Assembly (NCBI RefSeq): GCF_000243075.1
Contig: NC_016745.1
Location: 2,373,001-2,437,000 of the forward strand
DNA from: Oceanimonas sp. GK1
GTDB taxonomy: Bacteria > Pseudomonadota > Gammaproteobacteria > Enterobacterales > Aeromonadaceae
Length of the DNA: 64,000 nucleotides
Reading direction: 5' to 3'
Shown here: positions 27,543 to 36,096 of the stretch, one piece after another
Position numbering within the stretch: position 1 is the first letter of the stretch
Layout of the letters: each line of letters begins with the position of its first letter
The notes under the pieces: model-generated
The model's database searches: none
What the model was told of the DNA's origin: nothing
What the model saw: the letters and a program-made list of their open reading frames with translations, nothing else
Translations under genes and position numbers: made by a program

Positions 27543-30032
27543 TTATGCCTTCATCACCTTGACCGCGCACTTCTTGAAGTCGGTCTGCTTGGACAGGGGG
27601 CAGGTGGCATCCAGGGTCAGCCGGTTGATCAGCTGGTTTTCGTCAAACCAGGGCACGAACACCAGCCCCTTGGGCGGACGGTTGCGGCCCCGGGTCTCGA
27701 CCCGGGTCTTCATTTCGCCCCGGCGCGAGGCCACCACCACCTCGTCGCCCCGGCGCAGGCCGCGCTCGCGGGCGTCTTCCGGATGCATGAACACCTGGGC
27801 ATCGGGATAGGAGCGGTGCAGCTCCGGCACCCGGCGGGTCATGGAGCCCGAATGCCAGTGCTCCAGCACCCGGCCGGTGGACAGCCAGAGATCGAACTCT
27901 TCGTCCGGCACTTCGGGGGCCGGCTCGAACGGCAGGGCGAAAATCACCGCCTTGTTGTCCTTGTGGCCGTAGAACTGCACCCCGGTGCCCTTTTCCACAT
28001 AAGGGTCGTAGCCTTCCCGGTAGCGCCACAGGGTTTCCTGACCATCCACCACCGGCCAGCGCAGGCCGCGGGCCTGGTGGTACATGTCGTAGGGGGCCAG
28101 ATCGTGGGCGTGGCCACGGCCGAATTCGGCGTATTCCTCGAACAGGCCCTTCTGCACGTAAAAACCGAAATGATCCCGCTCGTCGTTGAGCTCGTTCTTG
28201 CAGTCTTCCGAGGGGAAACGGTCCACCTGGCCGTTGCGGTAGAGCACCTCATAGAGGGTCTTGCCGCGGTATTCCGGCACCTGGGCCAGCAGCTCCTCGG
28301 ACCAGACTTCCTCCACGGTAAAGCGCTTGGCAAACTCCATCAGCTGCCACAGATCGGAGCGGGCGCCCTCGGGGCATTTCACCTGCTGATACCACACCTG
28401 GGTGCGGCGCTCGGCGTTGCCGTAGCCGCCTTCCTTTTCCACCCACATGGCGGTGGGCAGCACCAGATCCGCCGCCTGGGCGGTGACGGTGGGATAGGCA
28501 TCGGACACCACCACGAAGTTGGCGGGGTTGCGATAGCCGGGCAGGCTCTCCTCGTTCATGTTGGGGGCGGCCTGCATGTTGTTGTTGCACATCACCCAGT
28601 AGGCGTTGAGCTTGCCGTCTTTCAGCATGCGGTTTTGCACCACCGCGTGGTAGCCCACCTCGGGATTGATGGTGCCCGCCGGCAACTTCCAGATTTTCTC
28701 GGCGGTGGCCCTGTGCTGCTCATTGGTCACCACCATGTCCGCCGGCAGCCGGTGGGCAAAGGTGCCCACTTCCCGGGCGGTGCCGCAGGCGGAGGGTTGG
28801 CCGGTGAGCGAGAAGGGGCTGTTGCCCGGCTCGGAGATCTTGCCGGTCAGCAGGTGGATGTTGTACACCATGTTGTTGGCCCAGGTGCCCCGGGTATGCT
28901 GGTTGAAGCCCATGGTCCAGAAGGACACCACCTTGATGTAAGGGTCGGCGTAGGCCTGGGCCAGCGCTTCCAGTTTGTCGGCGGGCACGCCGGAGAGCTT
29001 GGCGACGGTTTCCACGTCGTAGTCGGCCACGAACTCGGCAAACTCCTCAAAGCTGATGGGCGTGGACGCCCCCGAGTCGGGATGGGCCGCCGCCTGTTGC
29101 AGCGGGTGGGTCGGCCGCAGACCATAGCCGATGTCGGTTTCGCCCCTGACGAAATTGACGTGCTTCTCGACGAATTCCTGGTTCACATAGCCGTTTTCGA
29201 TGATGTAGTGGGCGATGTAGTTGAGGATGGCCAGATCGGTCTGGGGATGGAACACGATGCCGTTGTCGGCCAGCTCGAAGCTGCGGTGCTCGAAGGTGGA
29301 CAGCACGTGCACCTGCACATGGGGCGCGCTCAGCCGGCGGTCGGTCAGCCGCGACCATAGAATGGGGTGCATTTCCGCCATGTTGGAGCCCCACAGCACG
29401 AAGGCGTCGGTGGCTTCAATATCGTCATAGCAGCCCATGGGCTCGTCCATGCCGAAGGTGCGCATAAAACCGGCCACCGCCGAGGCCATGCAATGGCGGG
29501 CGTTGGGATCCAGGTTGTTGGAGCGAAAGCCCGCCTTCAGCAGCTTGGAGGCGGCATAGCCTTCCATGATGGTCCACTGGCCGGAGCCGAACATGCCCAC
29601 GCCGCTCGGGCCCCGCTCCTTGAGCGCGGCCTTCCATTTTTCGGCCATGATGTCGAATGCCTGATCCCAGCTGATGGGGGTGAATTCGCCGTCCTTGTCG
29701 AACTGGCCGTTCTTCATGCGCAGCAAGGGTGTGGTCAGCCGGTCCTTGCCGTACATGATTTTGGACAGGAAATACCCCTTGATGCAGTTCAGGCCCTTGT
29801 TGACCGGCGCATCCGGATCCCCCTGAGTGGCCACCAGCCGGCCATCCTGGGAGCCCACCAGCACCGAGCAACCGGTACCACAAAACCGGCAGGGTGCCTT
29901 GTCCCACTTGATGGCGGTTTGATCCCGGCTGGTGATCAGATTGGTGGCGGCGGCCGGTACGCTCAGGCCTGCGGCCGCAGCGGCGGCGGCGACCGCGTTT
30001 GCCTTCATAAAGGCGCGACGACTCAGCTTCAT
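27543..30032 (-). CDS. napA: periplasmic nitrate reductase catalytic subunit NapA
   Basis: Reduces nitrate to nitrite in the periplasm with bis-MGD molybdenum and one [4Fe-4S] cluster. The 829-residue precursor starts with a twin-arginine signal ([10 protein letters not shown]). The cluster cysteines are C48, C51, C55 and C83 (CRFCGTGC ... LNCIKGYF), and C181 (NARHCMASA) is the molybdenum ligand. It overlaps napD by 4 bases. Cofactor genes moaA, moaBCDE and moeA flank the operon. Confidence 0.97.
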   Translation of the reverse strand: MKLSRRAFMKANAVAAAAAAAGLSVPAAATNLITSRDQTAIKWDKAPCRFCGTGCSVLVGSQDGRLVATQGDPDAPVNKGLNCIKGYFLSKIMYGKDRLTTPLLRMKNGQFDKDGEFTPISWDQAFDIMAEKWKAALKERGPSGVGMFGSGQWTIMEGYAASKLLKAGFRSNNLDPNARHCMASAVAGFMRTFGMDEPMGCYDDIEATDAFVLWGSNMAEMHPILWSRLTDRRLSAPHVQVHVLSTFEHRSFELADNGIVFHPQTDLAILNYIAHYIIENGYVNQEFVEKHVNFVRGETDIGYGLRPTHPLQQAAAHPDSGASTPISFEEFAEFVADYDVETVAKLSGVPADKLEALAQAYADPYIKVVSFWTMGFNQHTRGTWANNMVYNIHLLTGKISEPGNSPFSLTGQPSACGTAREVGTFAHRLPADMVVTNEQHRATAEKIWKLPAGTINPEVGYHAVVQNRMLKDGKLNAYWVMCNNNMQAAPNMNEESLPGYRNPANFVVVSDAYPTVTAQAADLVLPTAMWVEKEGGYGNAERRTQVWYQQVKCPEGARSDLWQLMEFAKRFTVEEVWSEELLAQVPEYRGKTLYEVLYRNGQVDRFPSEDCKNELNDERDHFGFYVQKGLFEEYAEFGRGHAHDLAPYDMYHQARGLRWPVVDGQETLWRYREGYDPYVEKGTGVQFYGHKDNKAVIFALPFEPAPEVPDEEFDLWLSTGRVLEHWHSGSMTRRVPELHRSYPDAQVFMHPEDARERGLRRGDEVVVASRRGEMKTRVETRGRNRPPKGLVFVPWFDENQLINRLTLDATCPLSKQTDFKKCAVKVMKA

Positions 30033-30298
30033 TGTTGCTCCTCACCTGCTTCCAGTTCAGCAAATTCATGATAAATAAGGGTGGTGGACAAAATGCCGTC
30101 CAGCAGGGCTATCCGGTCGATGGCATCGACCACCCCCCTCTTGCTGGGGCCTTCGATGGCCACCACCAGTTTGCCCTGGTCGCTGCTGACCGGGACTTCT
30201 ACCCCTTCCAGCCTGGTGATGGCGTCCATGGCGGCCTGCATGTGCTCGGGGCGGCAATACACCACCAGACTGGCCACATGCCATTCGTGTTCGGTCAT
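30029..30298 (-). CDS. napD: NapA chaperone NapD
   Basis: An 89-residue cytoplasmic chaperone that binds the NapA twin-arginine signal and delays export until the cofactor is inserted. Ferredoxin-like fold of the NapD family ([13 protein letters not shown], then LVVAIEGPS). It overlaps both napF (4 bases) and napA (4 bases). Confidence 0.93.
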   Translation of the reverse strand: MTEHEWHVASLVVYCRPEHMQAAMDAITRLEGVEVPVSSDQGKLVVAIEGPSKRGVVDAIDRIALLDGILSTTLIYHEFAELEAGEEQQ

Positions 30299-30795
30299 GC
30301 TTGCTCCTCCTTTACAACCTCAATGGCGCCCACCGGACAGGCCGCCACACAGCCGCCACAGCCGTTACAGGCGTCCCTGTTCAGCTCGGGCTGGGCCACG
30401 GCCCCAAGCCGGGGACGAAAACGGATAGCTGCGGGCTCACAGCCGTCTTCACAACTGCGGCAATGGACGCCCCGGCGTGTCAGGCAGGGCTCACCAAAGG
30501 TAGCGTGCTGCTGCCAGGGTAATTCGTCGCGGGAGCGAAACAGGGGCTCACTGCAGGCATTCGCGCAGTCGCCGCAAAAGGTGCATTCCCCCCGGGCGAA
30601 GTCGATGGCCGGAAAGCCGCCGTCGGCGTTGATGATGATGTGCTCGGGACAGGCCCGAACGCAGTCGCCACAACGGGTGCAGCGGTCGGCAAACTGCGAC
30701 CACGGCACCGCCCAGGGCAACGACTGGGCGGGACGATCGGTGCCGAGCCCTCCCCTGAGCCAGCGCCGCCGCGATAAATCGGGGGTGGTGTCCAT
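30295..30795 (-). CDS. napF: ferredoxin-type protein NapF
   Basis: First gene of the nap operon. A 166-residue cytoplasmic protein with cysteine clusters CTRCGDCVRACP, CTFCGDCANACS and CNGCGGCVAACP plus an additional cysteine-rich stretch; thought to help mature NapA's iron-sulphur centre. The ATG at 30795 has GGAAG upstream and gives the usual length; an upstream in-frame ATG would add 14 residues. Confidence 0.93.
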   Translation of the reverse strand: MDTTPDLSRRRWLRGGLGTDRPAQSLPWAVPWSQFADRCTRCGDCVRACPEHIIINADGGFPAIDFARGECTFCGDCANACSEPLFRSRDELPWQQHATFGEPCLTRRGVHCRSCEDGCEPAAIRFRPRLGAVAQPELNRDACNGCGGCVAACPVGAIEVVKEEQA

Positions 30796-30940
30796 GTCTT
30801 CCCGTCTCTGTTGACTAAAACCGTGAATGTAGCACAAGTGTTAAAATTTGTGCGAACCCGCCTGCCGGTGTTCGTATGATCACAGAGTATGGAAATCCGA
30901 TTCCGAAGAGAATCGCATTAAGGAAAAACCGAAGGGGAGC

Positions 30941-30954
30941 TTGATCGGGATCAA
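30941..30954 (-). promoter_or_regulatory. perfect FNR site upstream of napF
   Basis: TTGAT-CGGG-ATCAA is an exact match to the FNR consensus (TTGAT-N4-ATCAA). It lies about 150 bases before the napF start, in the correct region to act at about -41.5 of a minus-strand promoter. Confidence 0.8.
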
Positions 30955-30959
30955 TTAAC

Positions 30960-30981
30960 GGCGGCCGCAAGCCCGGCCGCC
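30960..30981 (-). terminator. hairpin after moaA, possible weak terminator
   Basis: Perfect 8-bp stem GGCGGCCG / CGGCCGCC with a 6-base loop, followed on the minus strand by GTTAATT. It lies 21 bases after the moaA stop and touches the nap promoter region. Confidence 0.45.
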
Positions 30982-31002
30982 ATGAACAACACCACGGGCG
31001 GA

Positions 31003-31983
31003 TCAGCCGCCGATGGACGCCAGATGAGGGGTCATACCACTGTGGCCCTGATGCAGAAAGTGGCTGGCCTTCTTGTCGGCCAGGGCCTCCCGCAACCGTC
31101 GTTGCAGCGCCGCCTGCTGGCCTTCGTGCTGCAGCAAATCGCGCAGATCCACGCCGTAGTCGCCAAACAGGCACAGGTGCAGTTTGCCCAGCGCCGACAC
31201 CCGCAGCCGATTGCAGCTGGCGCAGAAGTCCTGGGCATAAGGCATGATAAGGCCGATTTCCCCGACGTAATCCGCATGCCAGAACACCTCGGCCGGGCCG
31301 TCGTTATGGCCACGTACCTTTTGCTGCCAGCCCGCTTCCAGCAGCTTTTCCTTGATGGCGGCCCCGCGCACATGATGACGCTCAAACAAGGCGTCCATTT
31401 CGCCGGTCTGCATCAGCTCGATAAAGCGCAGCTGAATGGGGTTTGATTTGATCCAGGCCAGAAACTGCCCCAGCTCGCCGTCATTGAGACCACGCATCAG
31501 CACCGTATTGACCTTGACCTGTTCAAAGCCGGCGGCGAAGGCGGCGTCGATCCCCGCCATCACCTCATGAAAGCGGTTCTGGCCGGTGATCTGATGAAAC
31601 ATGCGCGGATCCAGGCTATCGACGCTGACATTGATGGCATCCAGGCCGGCGCTGCGCCAGTCTGACACCTGCTCCGCCATACGGTAGCCATTGGTGGTGG
31701 TGGCCACCTTGCGAATGCCCGGGGTGGCGGCCACGGTTTCGATGATACGGGTGAAGTCCCGGCGCATGGAGGGCTCGCCACCGGTAATACGCACCTTGTT
31801 GGTGCCCATGGCCGCAAAGGCCCGGGTGATATGGCGAATTTCGTCCAGAGCAAGAAAGGACTTGCGCCCGTCCGGCCGGTAACCATCGGGCAGGCAATAC
31901 TGGCAGCGGAAGTTGCAGACGTCGGTGACCGACAACCGCAAATAATGAAACTTGCGCGCAAACGCGTCTTGTAATTCCAACAT
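31003..31983 (-). CDS. moaA: GTP 3',8-cyclase MoaA
   Basis: Radical-SAM enzyme for the first step of molybdenum-cofactor synthesis. The 326-residue protein has the N-terminal cluster motif CNFRCQYC, the C-terminal cluster ([18 protein letters not shown]) and the essential terminal Gly-Gly (LASIGG). The ATG at 31983 is preceded by GGAAAGG; the frame extends 28 codons upstream through the structured leader but without family similarity. Separated from the moaBCDE operon by nap. Confidence 0.96.
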   Translation of the reverse strand: MLELQDAFARKFHYLRLSVTDVCNFRCQYCLPDGYRPDGRKSFLALDEIRHITRAFAAMGTNKVRITGGEPSMRRDFTRIIETVAATPGIRKVATTTNGYRMAEQVSDWRSAGLDAINVSVDSLDPRMFHQITGQNRFHEVMAGIDAAFAAGFEQVKVNTVLMRGLNDGELGQFLAWIKSNPIQLRFIELMQTGEMDALFERHHVRGAAIKEKLLEAGWQQKVRGHNDGPAEVFWHADYVGEIGLIMPYAQDFCASCNRLRVSALGKLHLCLFGDYGVDLRDLLQHEGQQAALQRRLREALADKKASHFLHQGHSGMTPHLASIGG

Positions 31984-31989
31984 AAACAC

Positions 31990-32120
31990 CTTTCCAAAAC
32001 GGGAGGCGACGACATTTCTCTCGGCACCCTTACGAACCGTGGATTCCGGTTCGAGCGGTCCGGCCACCCTATCGGCGCGGTTGTGGCGACTTAGGTGAGT
32101 CGGACTCGGAGTTTTTAACA
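31990..32120 (-). promoter_or_regulatory. structured moaA leader, candidate molybdenum-cofactor riboswitch
   Basis: On the minus strand the 130 bases before moaA are GC-rich and can form GCCAC/GTGGC and a perfect 7-bp hairpin CGAACCG-GAATCCA-CGGTTCG, ending at the AAAGG ribosome site. Moco RNA elements typically occupy this place in gammaproteobacteria. I cannot confirm the family consensus by eye. Confidence 0.5.
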
Positions 32121-32356
32121 GCTTTAATGATTGTCGCTTTCACCTTAGGTGCAAACATTGCTTCAGATCAAGAAATATTTGCGTACACGCCTGCCGGTGG
32201 AGGGACCGACACAGTGACCATAACAGTGAGAGGATTCAGAATGAGTCTTTCATATTGCAACACTGGTGTATTTCAAAATGAAAGTTTTCGCATTAAGCAA
32301 CGGTCATTTTTGGGTCCTTAACACCGCAAATCCTTGCGGAATGGGCGTTTGCAAAG
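32121..32356 (+). other. AT-rich intergenic stretch between moaA and the sRNA by luxU
   Basis: No convincing protein. Seen are an inverted repeat CTTTCAT / ATGAAAG (32247-32253 and 32278-32284) and a perfect dyad CCGCAA-ATCC-TTGCGG (32324-32339) just before the sigma54-like promoter. Base composition is far more AT-rich than the neighbours. It could hold activator sites for the sRNA promoter. Confidence 0.4.
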
Positions 32357-32374
32357 TTGGCACGATAATTTCAT
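32357..32374 (+). promoter_or_regulatory. sigma54-like promoter of sRNA candidate B
   Basis: TTGGCACG-ATAA-TTTCAT: the -24 block is a perfect match to TTGGCACG and spacing is right; the -12 block is TTTCA instead of TTGCA. The same -12 variant is present in the promoter at 34331. Confidence 0.5.
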
Positions 32375-32383
32375 ATAAGTATG

Positions 32384-32456
32384 CAGTCGTTTTTATCCCG
32401 TGCTCTCTTCAGCTCCCGCTGAAGTTCGGCCAACCCATTGGGTTGGCCATTTTTTT
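32384..32456 (+). ncRNA. sRNA candidate B, downstream of luxU (possible Qrr-like RNA)
   Basis: About 73 nt, with no coding sequence. It contains the core GTTTTTATCCCGTG (32389-32402), a hairpin CTTCAGC-TCCC-GCTGAAG (32407-32424) and a strong terminator GGCCAACCC-ATT-GGGTTGGCC plus seven T (32428-32456). The terminator's T-run is only on the plus strand and no plus-strand gene precedes it, so it must serve an RNA. 11 of 14 core bases match sRNA candidate A on the other side of luxOU. Confidence 0.6.
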
Positions 32457-32462
32457 GCCTGC

Positions 32463-32837
32463 TCAGCGAGGCTCCAGCCGTCCTTCCACCCTCAATAAGG
32501 TGTCATTCAGTGCCTGTTGCCAGGCTTGCATCAACGGGACGATTTCCACCTGCTCATGACGACGACAGGCCGCTTCCAGCTTTTCCGCCAGAAACTGGCA
32601 ACGCAGCGCACCGTAACTGCCACAGGCCGACTTCAGGCTGTGACACCACCTGGCCATGCCATCGTCGTCCTGGGCGGCAAAGGCGTCGGCCAGTGACGCT
32701 CCCTGCTGCACGCCGTCTTCCGCAAACAGTCGCAACAGCCGATCCAGGGCCTCACTGCCCAGATCCCGCTCCAGCTGCTCCAGGCGGGACAGATCCAGCA
32801 GGGGCAGACGGCCATGAAGCTGTTGCCAGTCAGCCAT
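32463..32837 (-). CDS. luxU: phosphorelay protein LuxU (histidine phosphotransfer domain)
   Basis: A 124-residue single-domain Hpt protein that in Vibrio carries phosphate from quorum-sensing hybrid kinases to LuxO. The phosphorylated histidine is H66 in WCHSLKSACGSYGA, the typical Hpt motif. Its start overlaps the end of luxO by 8 bases, the same luxO-luxU order as in Vibrio. Confidence 0.85.
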   Translation of the reverse strand: MADWQQLHGRLPLLDLSRLEQLERDLGSEALDRLLRLFAEDGVQQGASLADAFAAQDDDGMARWCHSLKSACGSYGALRCQFLAEKLEAACRRHEQVEIVPLMQAWQQALNDTLLRVEGRLEPR

Positions 32838-34209
32838 GATCGCCTCCCCAGCTTTGCAGCTTGCGGTAAATGGTGGACGGGCTCACCTCGAGCAGCGCTG
32901 CCGCCCGGGAAATATTGCCCTCACAGTGCGCTATGGTGCGCTCGATGGCTTGGCGCTCGATGACCGCCAGCGGCAAGATAGGCTGAGGGCTGGGCACCAG
33001 CTCCCGCTCTGCGGCGGGCACCTCAAACAGGGGCCGGTCCAGGGGCGCGGGCAGCATATCGACCTCAATCCACTCGCCCCGGTGCAGCACCACGGCGTTA
33101 CGGATGACATTCTGCAACTGGCGCACATTGCCCGGCCAATGATAGGCCTGCAGCCGGTCCTTGGTGGCCTCGGACAACCCCACAAAATCCTTGCCCTCTT
33201 CCCGGGATGCCTGACGCACCAGGGCGGTGGCGATGCTGATCACATCCCCACCCCGCTCCCTGAGCGGGGGCAGGTGTACCGGGATCACGTGCAGGCGATA
33301 GTAGAGATCTTCCCGAAACCGACCCTGCTCCACTTCCACCAGCGGATCACGGTTGGTGGCACACACGATGCGTACGTCCACCTTGACGTGATTGGAGCTG
33401 CCCACCGGCTGGATCAGCCCGGTCTGGAGAAAACGCAGCAGCTTGCTTTGCAGCTCCAGATCCATTTCGCAGATCTCGTCCATAAACAGGGTGCCGCCAT
33501 TGGCGCGGATCACCGCACCGTCCCTGTCCTGCAGCGCCCCGGTAAAGGCGCCCTTGATATGGCCAAACAGCTCGCTTTCCATCAGATCCCGGGGAATGGC
33601 GGCGCAGTTCAGGGCGATAAAGGGGCCGTCGGCCCGGCCGCTGAGCTGATGAATGGCTTCGGCACACACTTCCTTGCCGGTGCCGCTTTCGCCGGTGATG
33701 AACACGGTGGCGGTGCTGGGGGCGGCATTCTCAATCAGCCGGTAGACCTTTTGCATCGGCAGGCTTTCACCGATAAAGCCCTGGAAGCGCTCCCGCTCCA
33801 TTTCATGGCGGTACTGGTCGACCAGCTGATTGAGGTGGCGAAATTTCATGGTGTTGTGCAGGGTGACCTTGAGCCGTTCGGCTTCCACCGGCTTGCTGAT
33901 AAAGTCATGAGCCCCCAGGCGCATGGCGTCGACCGCCACGTCCACCGAGCCGTGGGCGGTCATCACTATGGTGGTGACATTCTGCTGCTCCTGGTGCAGC
34001 CATTGCAGAATATCCATGCCCGGCATGTCGGGCAGGATCAGATCCAGCAACAAAATATCGGGCGGCTGGCGCCGAATATGCTCCAGCGCCTCCTGACCAC
34101 TGCTGACCACGGTCAGCGACAGAGGCTCGTCCTGCAAGAACATTCGATACATCGCCGCCAGTGACGGCGTATCTTCCACCATCAGGACATTAAGCCTTTG
34201 CTCTACCAT
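32830..34209 (-). CDS. luxO: sigma54-dependent quorum-sensing response regulator LuxO
   Basis: A 459-residue NtrC-type activator: receiver domain (about 6-120) with phospho-acceptor D56 (LLLDLILPDMPGMD), AAA+ domain with Walker A GESGTGKE (173-180) and the sigma54-contact motif GAFTGA (220-225), and a Fis-type helix-turn-helix at the end (RAAALLEVSPSTIYRKL). Wording follows Vibrio LuxO throughout (for example VGSS, VRIVCATNRDP, GRFREDLYYRLHVIP, PGNVRQLQNVIRN). In Vibrio phosphorylated LuxO switches on Qrr sRNA genes. Two sRNA-like units with sigma54-like promoters flank this operon here. Confidence 0.93.
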   Translation of the reverse strand: MVEQRLNVLMVEDTPSLAAMYRMFLQDEPLSLTVVSSGQEALEHIRRQPPDILLLDLILPDMPGMDILQWLHQEQQNVTTIVMTAHGSVDVAVDAMRLGAHDFISKPVEAERLKVTLHNTMKFRHLNQLVDQYRHEMERERFQGFIGESLPMQKVYRLIENAAPSTATVFITGESGTGKEVCAEAIHQLSGRADGPFIALNCAAIPRDLMESELFGHIKGAFTGALQDRDGAVIRANGGTLFMDEICEMDLELQSKLLRFLQTGLIQPVGSSNHVKVDVRIVCATNRDPLVEVEQGRFREDLYYRLHVIPVHLPPLRERGGDVISIATALVRQASREEGKDFVGLSEATKDRLQAYHWPGNVRQLQNVIRNAVVLHRGEWIEVDMLPAPLDRPLFEVPAAERELVPSPQPILPLAVIERQAIERTIAHCEGNISRAAALLEVSPSTIYRKLQSWGGDHG

Positions 34210-34266
34210 CTCGACTCTCTCGTTGTTTCCATACCAGTTGTTTTTCAGCTTCTTGACAAAAAAGGC

Positions 34267-34280
34267 TTGCCATTGCGCAA
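34267..34280 (+). promoter_or_regulatory. possible LuxO-type upstream activator site
   Basis: TTGC-CATTGC-GCAA is one base longer than the Vibrio LuxO site TTGCA-N3-TGCAA. It lies about 80 bases upstream of the predicted start of sRNA candidate A, a normal distance for a sigma54 enhancer. Confidence 0.35.
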
Positions 34281-34330
34281 CGTCATGTTAACATCATCAC
34301 AACATTAGCCGTGACTCATTTGTATCTTAT

Positions 34331-34348
34331 TTGGTCCGCATTTTTCAT
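34331..34348 (+). promoter_or_regulatory. sigma54-like promoter of sRNA candidate A
   Basis: TTGGTCCG-CATT-TTTCAT keeps the GG at -25/-24 and the correct spacing to the C at -12; the rest of the -24 block deviates in two bases. The -12 block TTTCAT is identical to that at 32369-32374. Confidence 0.45.
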
Positions 34349-34357
34349 GCGTTAGCG

Positions 34358-34436
34358 CGATGTGAAACGAAGCCTGTTTTCTGCCCGTGTGGCTGCTGCG
34401 AAACCAGGGTCGGATTTCCGCCCTGGTCTTTTTTTG
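34358..34436 (+). ncRNA. sRNA candidate A, divergent from luxO (possible Qrr-like RNA)
   Basis: About 79 nt in the 232-bp gap between luxO and the Nif3 gene, pointing away from luxO exactly as qrr1 does in Vibrio. It contains the core GTTTTCTGCCCGTG (34376-34389) in a loop closed by AGCC/GGCT, and ends in ACCAGGG / CCCTGGT with CTTTTTTTG (34403-34436). The T-run exists only on this strand and no coding sequence precedes it. The Vibrio Qrr core sequence is absent, so homology cannot be claimed. Confidence 0.6.
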
Positions 34437-34441
34437 TGTAT

Positions 34442-35200
34442 TCAGGCCGGGTTGTCGATGTCGACAAACTCCACCTTAAGGCCCTGCTCAGCCGCCAGCC
34501 ATTCTCCCAGCGCCTTCACGCCGTAACGCTCGGTCGCATGATGACCCGCCGCATAAAAGTGCAGGCCCAGCTCTCGTGCCGTGTGCACCGTCTGCTCCGA
34601 CACCTCACCACTGATAAAGGCATCCATGCCCTGCTCCGCCGCCAGCTCGATATACCCCTGGCCGCCACCGGTGCACCAGCCCAGGCGCCGGATCTCGCTT
34701 GGCCCGCCTTCGCCCACGTGCAACACGCTACGCCCCAGCCGCTGCTCGATGCGCGCGGCCAACGCGCTGCCGCTCATGGGAGACGCCAGCTCGCCGCGCA
34801 TGGCCACCGACAACGGGTTGTCGGCTTCAAGGGGGCCGGTGACGCGAATGCCGAGCAGGCTCGCCAGCTGGGCGTTGTTCCCAAGTTCAGGGGCGATGTC
34901 CAGGGGCAGGTGGTACGCGTACAGGTTGATGTCGTGGCTGAGTAACGCCTTCAGCCGGCGGCGCTTCATGCCCCGCACCGGCTGGGACTCCCCCTTCCAG
35001 AAATAACCGTGATGCACCAGCAAGGCATCGGCGCCAAGGGCCACCGCCCGGTCAATCAGCGCCTGGCTGGCGGTCACGCCGGTCACGATATGGCGAACCT
35101 CGGCGCGGCCTTCCACTTGCAGTCCGTTCGGGCAATAATCCCGAATGGCGTCCACATTCAGCTGCCGATTGAGCAGCTGCTCGAGCTCCATGTTGTTCAT
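34442..35200 (-). CDS. Nif3-like dinuclear metal centre protein (YbgI family)
   Basis: A 252-residue Nif3/YbgI-family protein, annotated in databases as GTP cyclohydrolase 1 type 2 homologue, of uncertain reaction. Metal-binding histidines are seen in ALLVHHGYFWKGE and in YAAGHHATERYG, and a conserved CTGGGQGYIE block lies between. The ATG at 35200 has GGGAG 5 bases upstream; a start 10 codons earlier has none. Confidence 0.88.
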   Translation of the reverse strand: MNNMELEQLLNRQLNVDAIRDYCPNGLQVEGRAEVRHIVTGVTASQALIDRAVALGADALLVHHGYFWKGESQPVRGMKRRRLKALLSHDINLYAYHLPLDIAPELGNNAQLASLLGIRVTGPLEADNPLSVAMRGELASPMSGSALAARIEQRLGRSVLHVGEGGPSEIRRLGWCTGGGQGYIELAAEQGMDAFISGEVSEQTVHTARELGLHFYAAGHHATERYGVKALGEWLAAEQGLKVEFVDIDNPA

Positions 35201-35253
35201 GCTGGCTCCCGTCGTTTGAAATTGGCCCATTGTAAATCATAAAGAGAATGGTT

Positions 35254-36096
35254 ATGAGCCCTTTACTCAACGAGTTGTTAAACCGGCTGCACCACAACGA
35301 GGTACGTGACCTGGCCTGGGCCATTGGCAGCCCGGGCCTGTTACCCGGCCTGGAGCAGGCACCGGACGATGGCTGGTATGCGGCCTTGCTGCAGGAATAT
35401 CACCCTCGCCTGCTGGAGCTGGACCGCGCGCCCGCCCTGCTGCGTCGTTATTGCGGACATTGCCGCCGCCTGGGCCAGTATTTCGAGACCCTGTGGCACT
35501 TCTTCCTGCTGGATCATCCGCGTTTCCAGGTGCTGGGCTACAACCGCCAGCAGGTGGTGGCCGGACGTACCCTGGGCGCTTTTGATCTGCTGGTGTGGGA
35601 CAGCCGGTACCGGCGCATCGAGCACTGGGAGCTGGCGGTGAAATTTTATCTGATCACCGATATGCGGGCGCCGCAAAACAGTGCCCTGGGCATCAATCCC
35701 TGCGACAGGTTGCGTCGCAAACTGGAGCACATGCAGCAGCACCAGTTGCGCCTCAGCCACCAGCCGCCGGTGCGGCGGGCGCTGATGGCGGAAGGACTGA
35801 TGCCGGCCCATACCCGGCTGGTGCTGAAAGGCCGGCTGTTTTACCCGCAACATGCCGCCCTGCCCGATGGCCATGCCGCCACTGTCGGCAGATGGGGTCA
35901 TGAGGTGCCCGGGCCCGGTTTCGAGCCGCAACAGAAACTGGGATGGATGACGGGAGGCCGAAGTACCAGCGAACGCCGGGATCGACAAAACTACCGGGAT
36001 CGCCATGGAAACTGGTATGTGAGGGTGGACGCCAATTGGAACAAGGAAGTACGAAGTGACAATATGGAGGCGCGTTCCGGAGTCGAACCGGACTAA
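35254..36096 (+). CDS. DUF1853 family protein with an abnormal C-terminus
   Basis: Recognised as DUF1853 from the RLGQYFETLWHFFLLDHPRFQVLGYN and GAFDLLVWD...EHWELAVKFYL regions, a PD-(D/E)XK-nuclease-like core of unknown role. The family-like part ends near residue 225. The last 50 or so residues are encoded by DNA that reads on the other strand as a degenerate intergenic repeat (about 35940-36040) and finally by the antisense strand of tRNA-Cys, in which the stop lies. So the true end was probably lost or shifted. The ATG at 35254 (AGAGA 7 bases upstream) is preferred over the one at 35248. Confidence 0.75.
   Translation: MSPLLNELLNRLHHNEVRDLAWAIGSPGLLPGLEQAPDDGWYAALLQEYHPRLLELDRAPALLRRYCGHCRRLGQYFETLWHFFLLDHPRFQVLGYNRQQVVAGRTLGAFDLLVWDSRYRRIEHWELAVKFYLITDMRAPQNSALGINPCDRLRRKLEHMQQHQLRLSHQPPVRRALMAEGLMPAHTRLVLKGRLFYPQHAALPDGHAATVGRWGHEVPGPGFEPQQKLGWMTGGRSTSERRDRQNYRDRHGNWYVRVDANWNKEVRSDNMEARSGVEPD

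Noticed and set aside
27534-29360. 608-codon plus-strand frame opposite napA
   Set aside because: Antisense shadow of napA, which has full motif support.
32127-32321. 64-codon open frame in the AT-rich gap before sRNA candidate B
   Set aside because: No ribosome site for its start, no recognisable protein and unusual composition; treated as non-coding.
34282-34310. Minus-strand ATGACGTTG similar to part of the Vibrio Qrr core near luxO
   Set aside because: Only eight bases match and the strand is the luxO leader strand, without a terminator or promoter for an sRNA.
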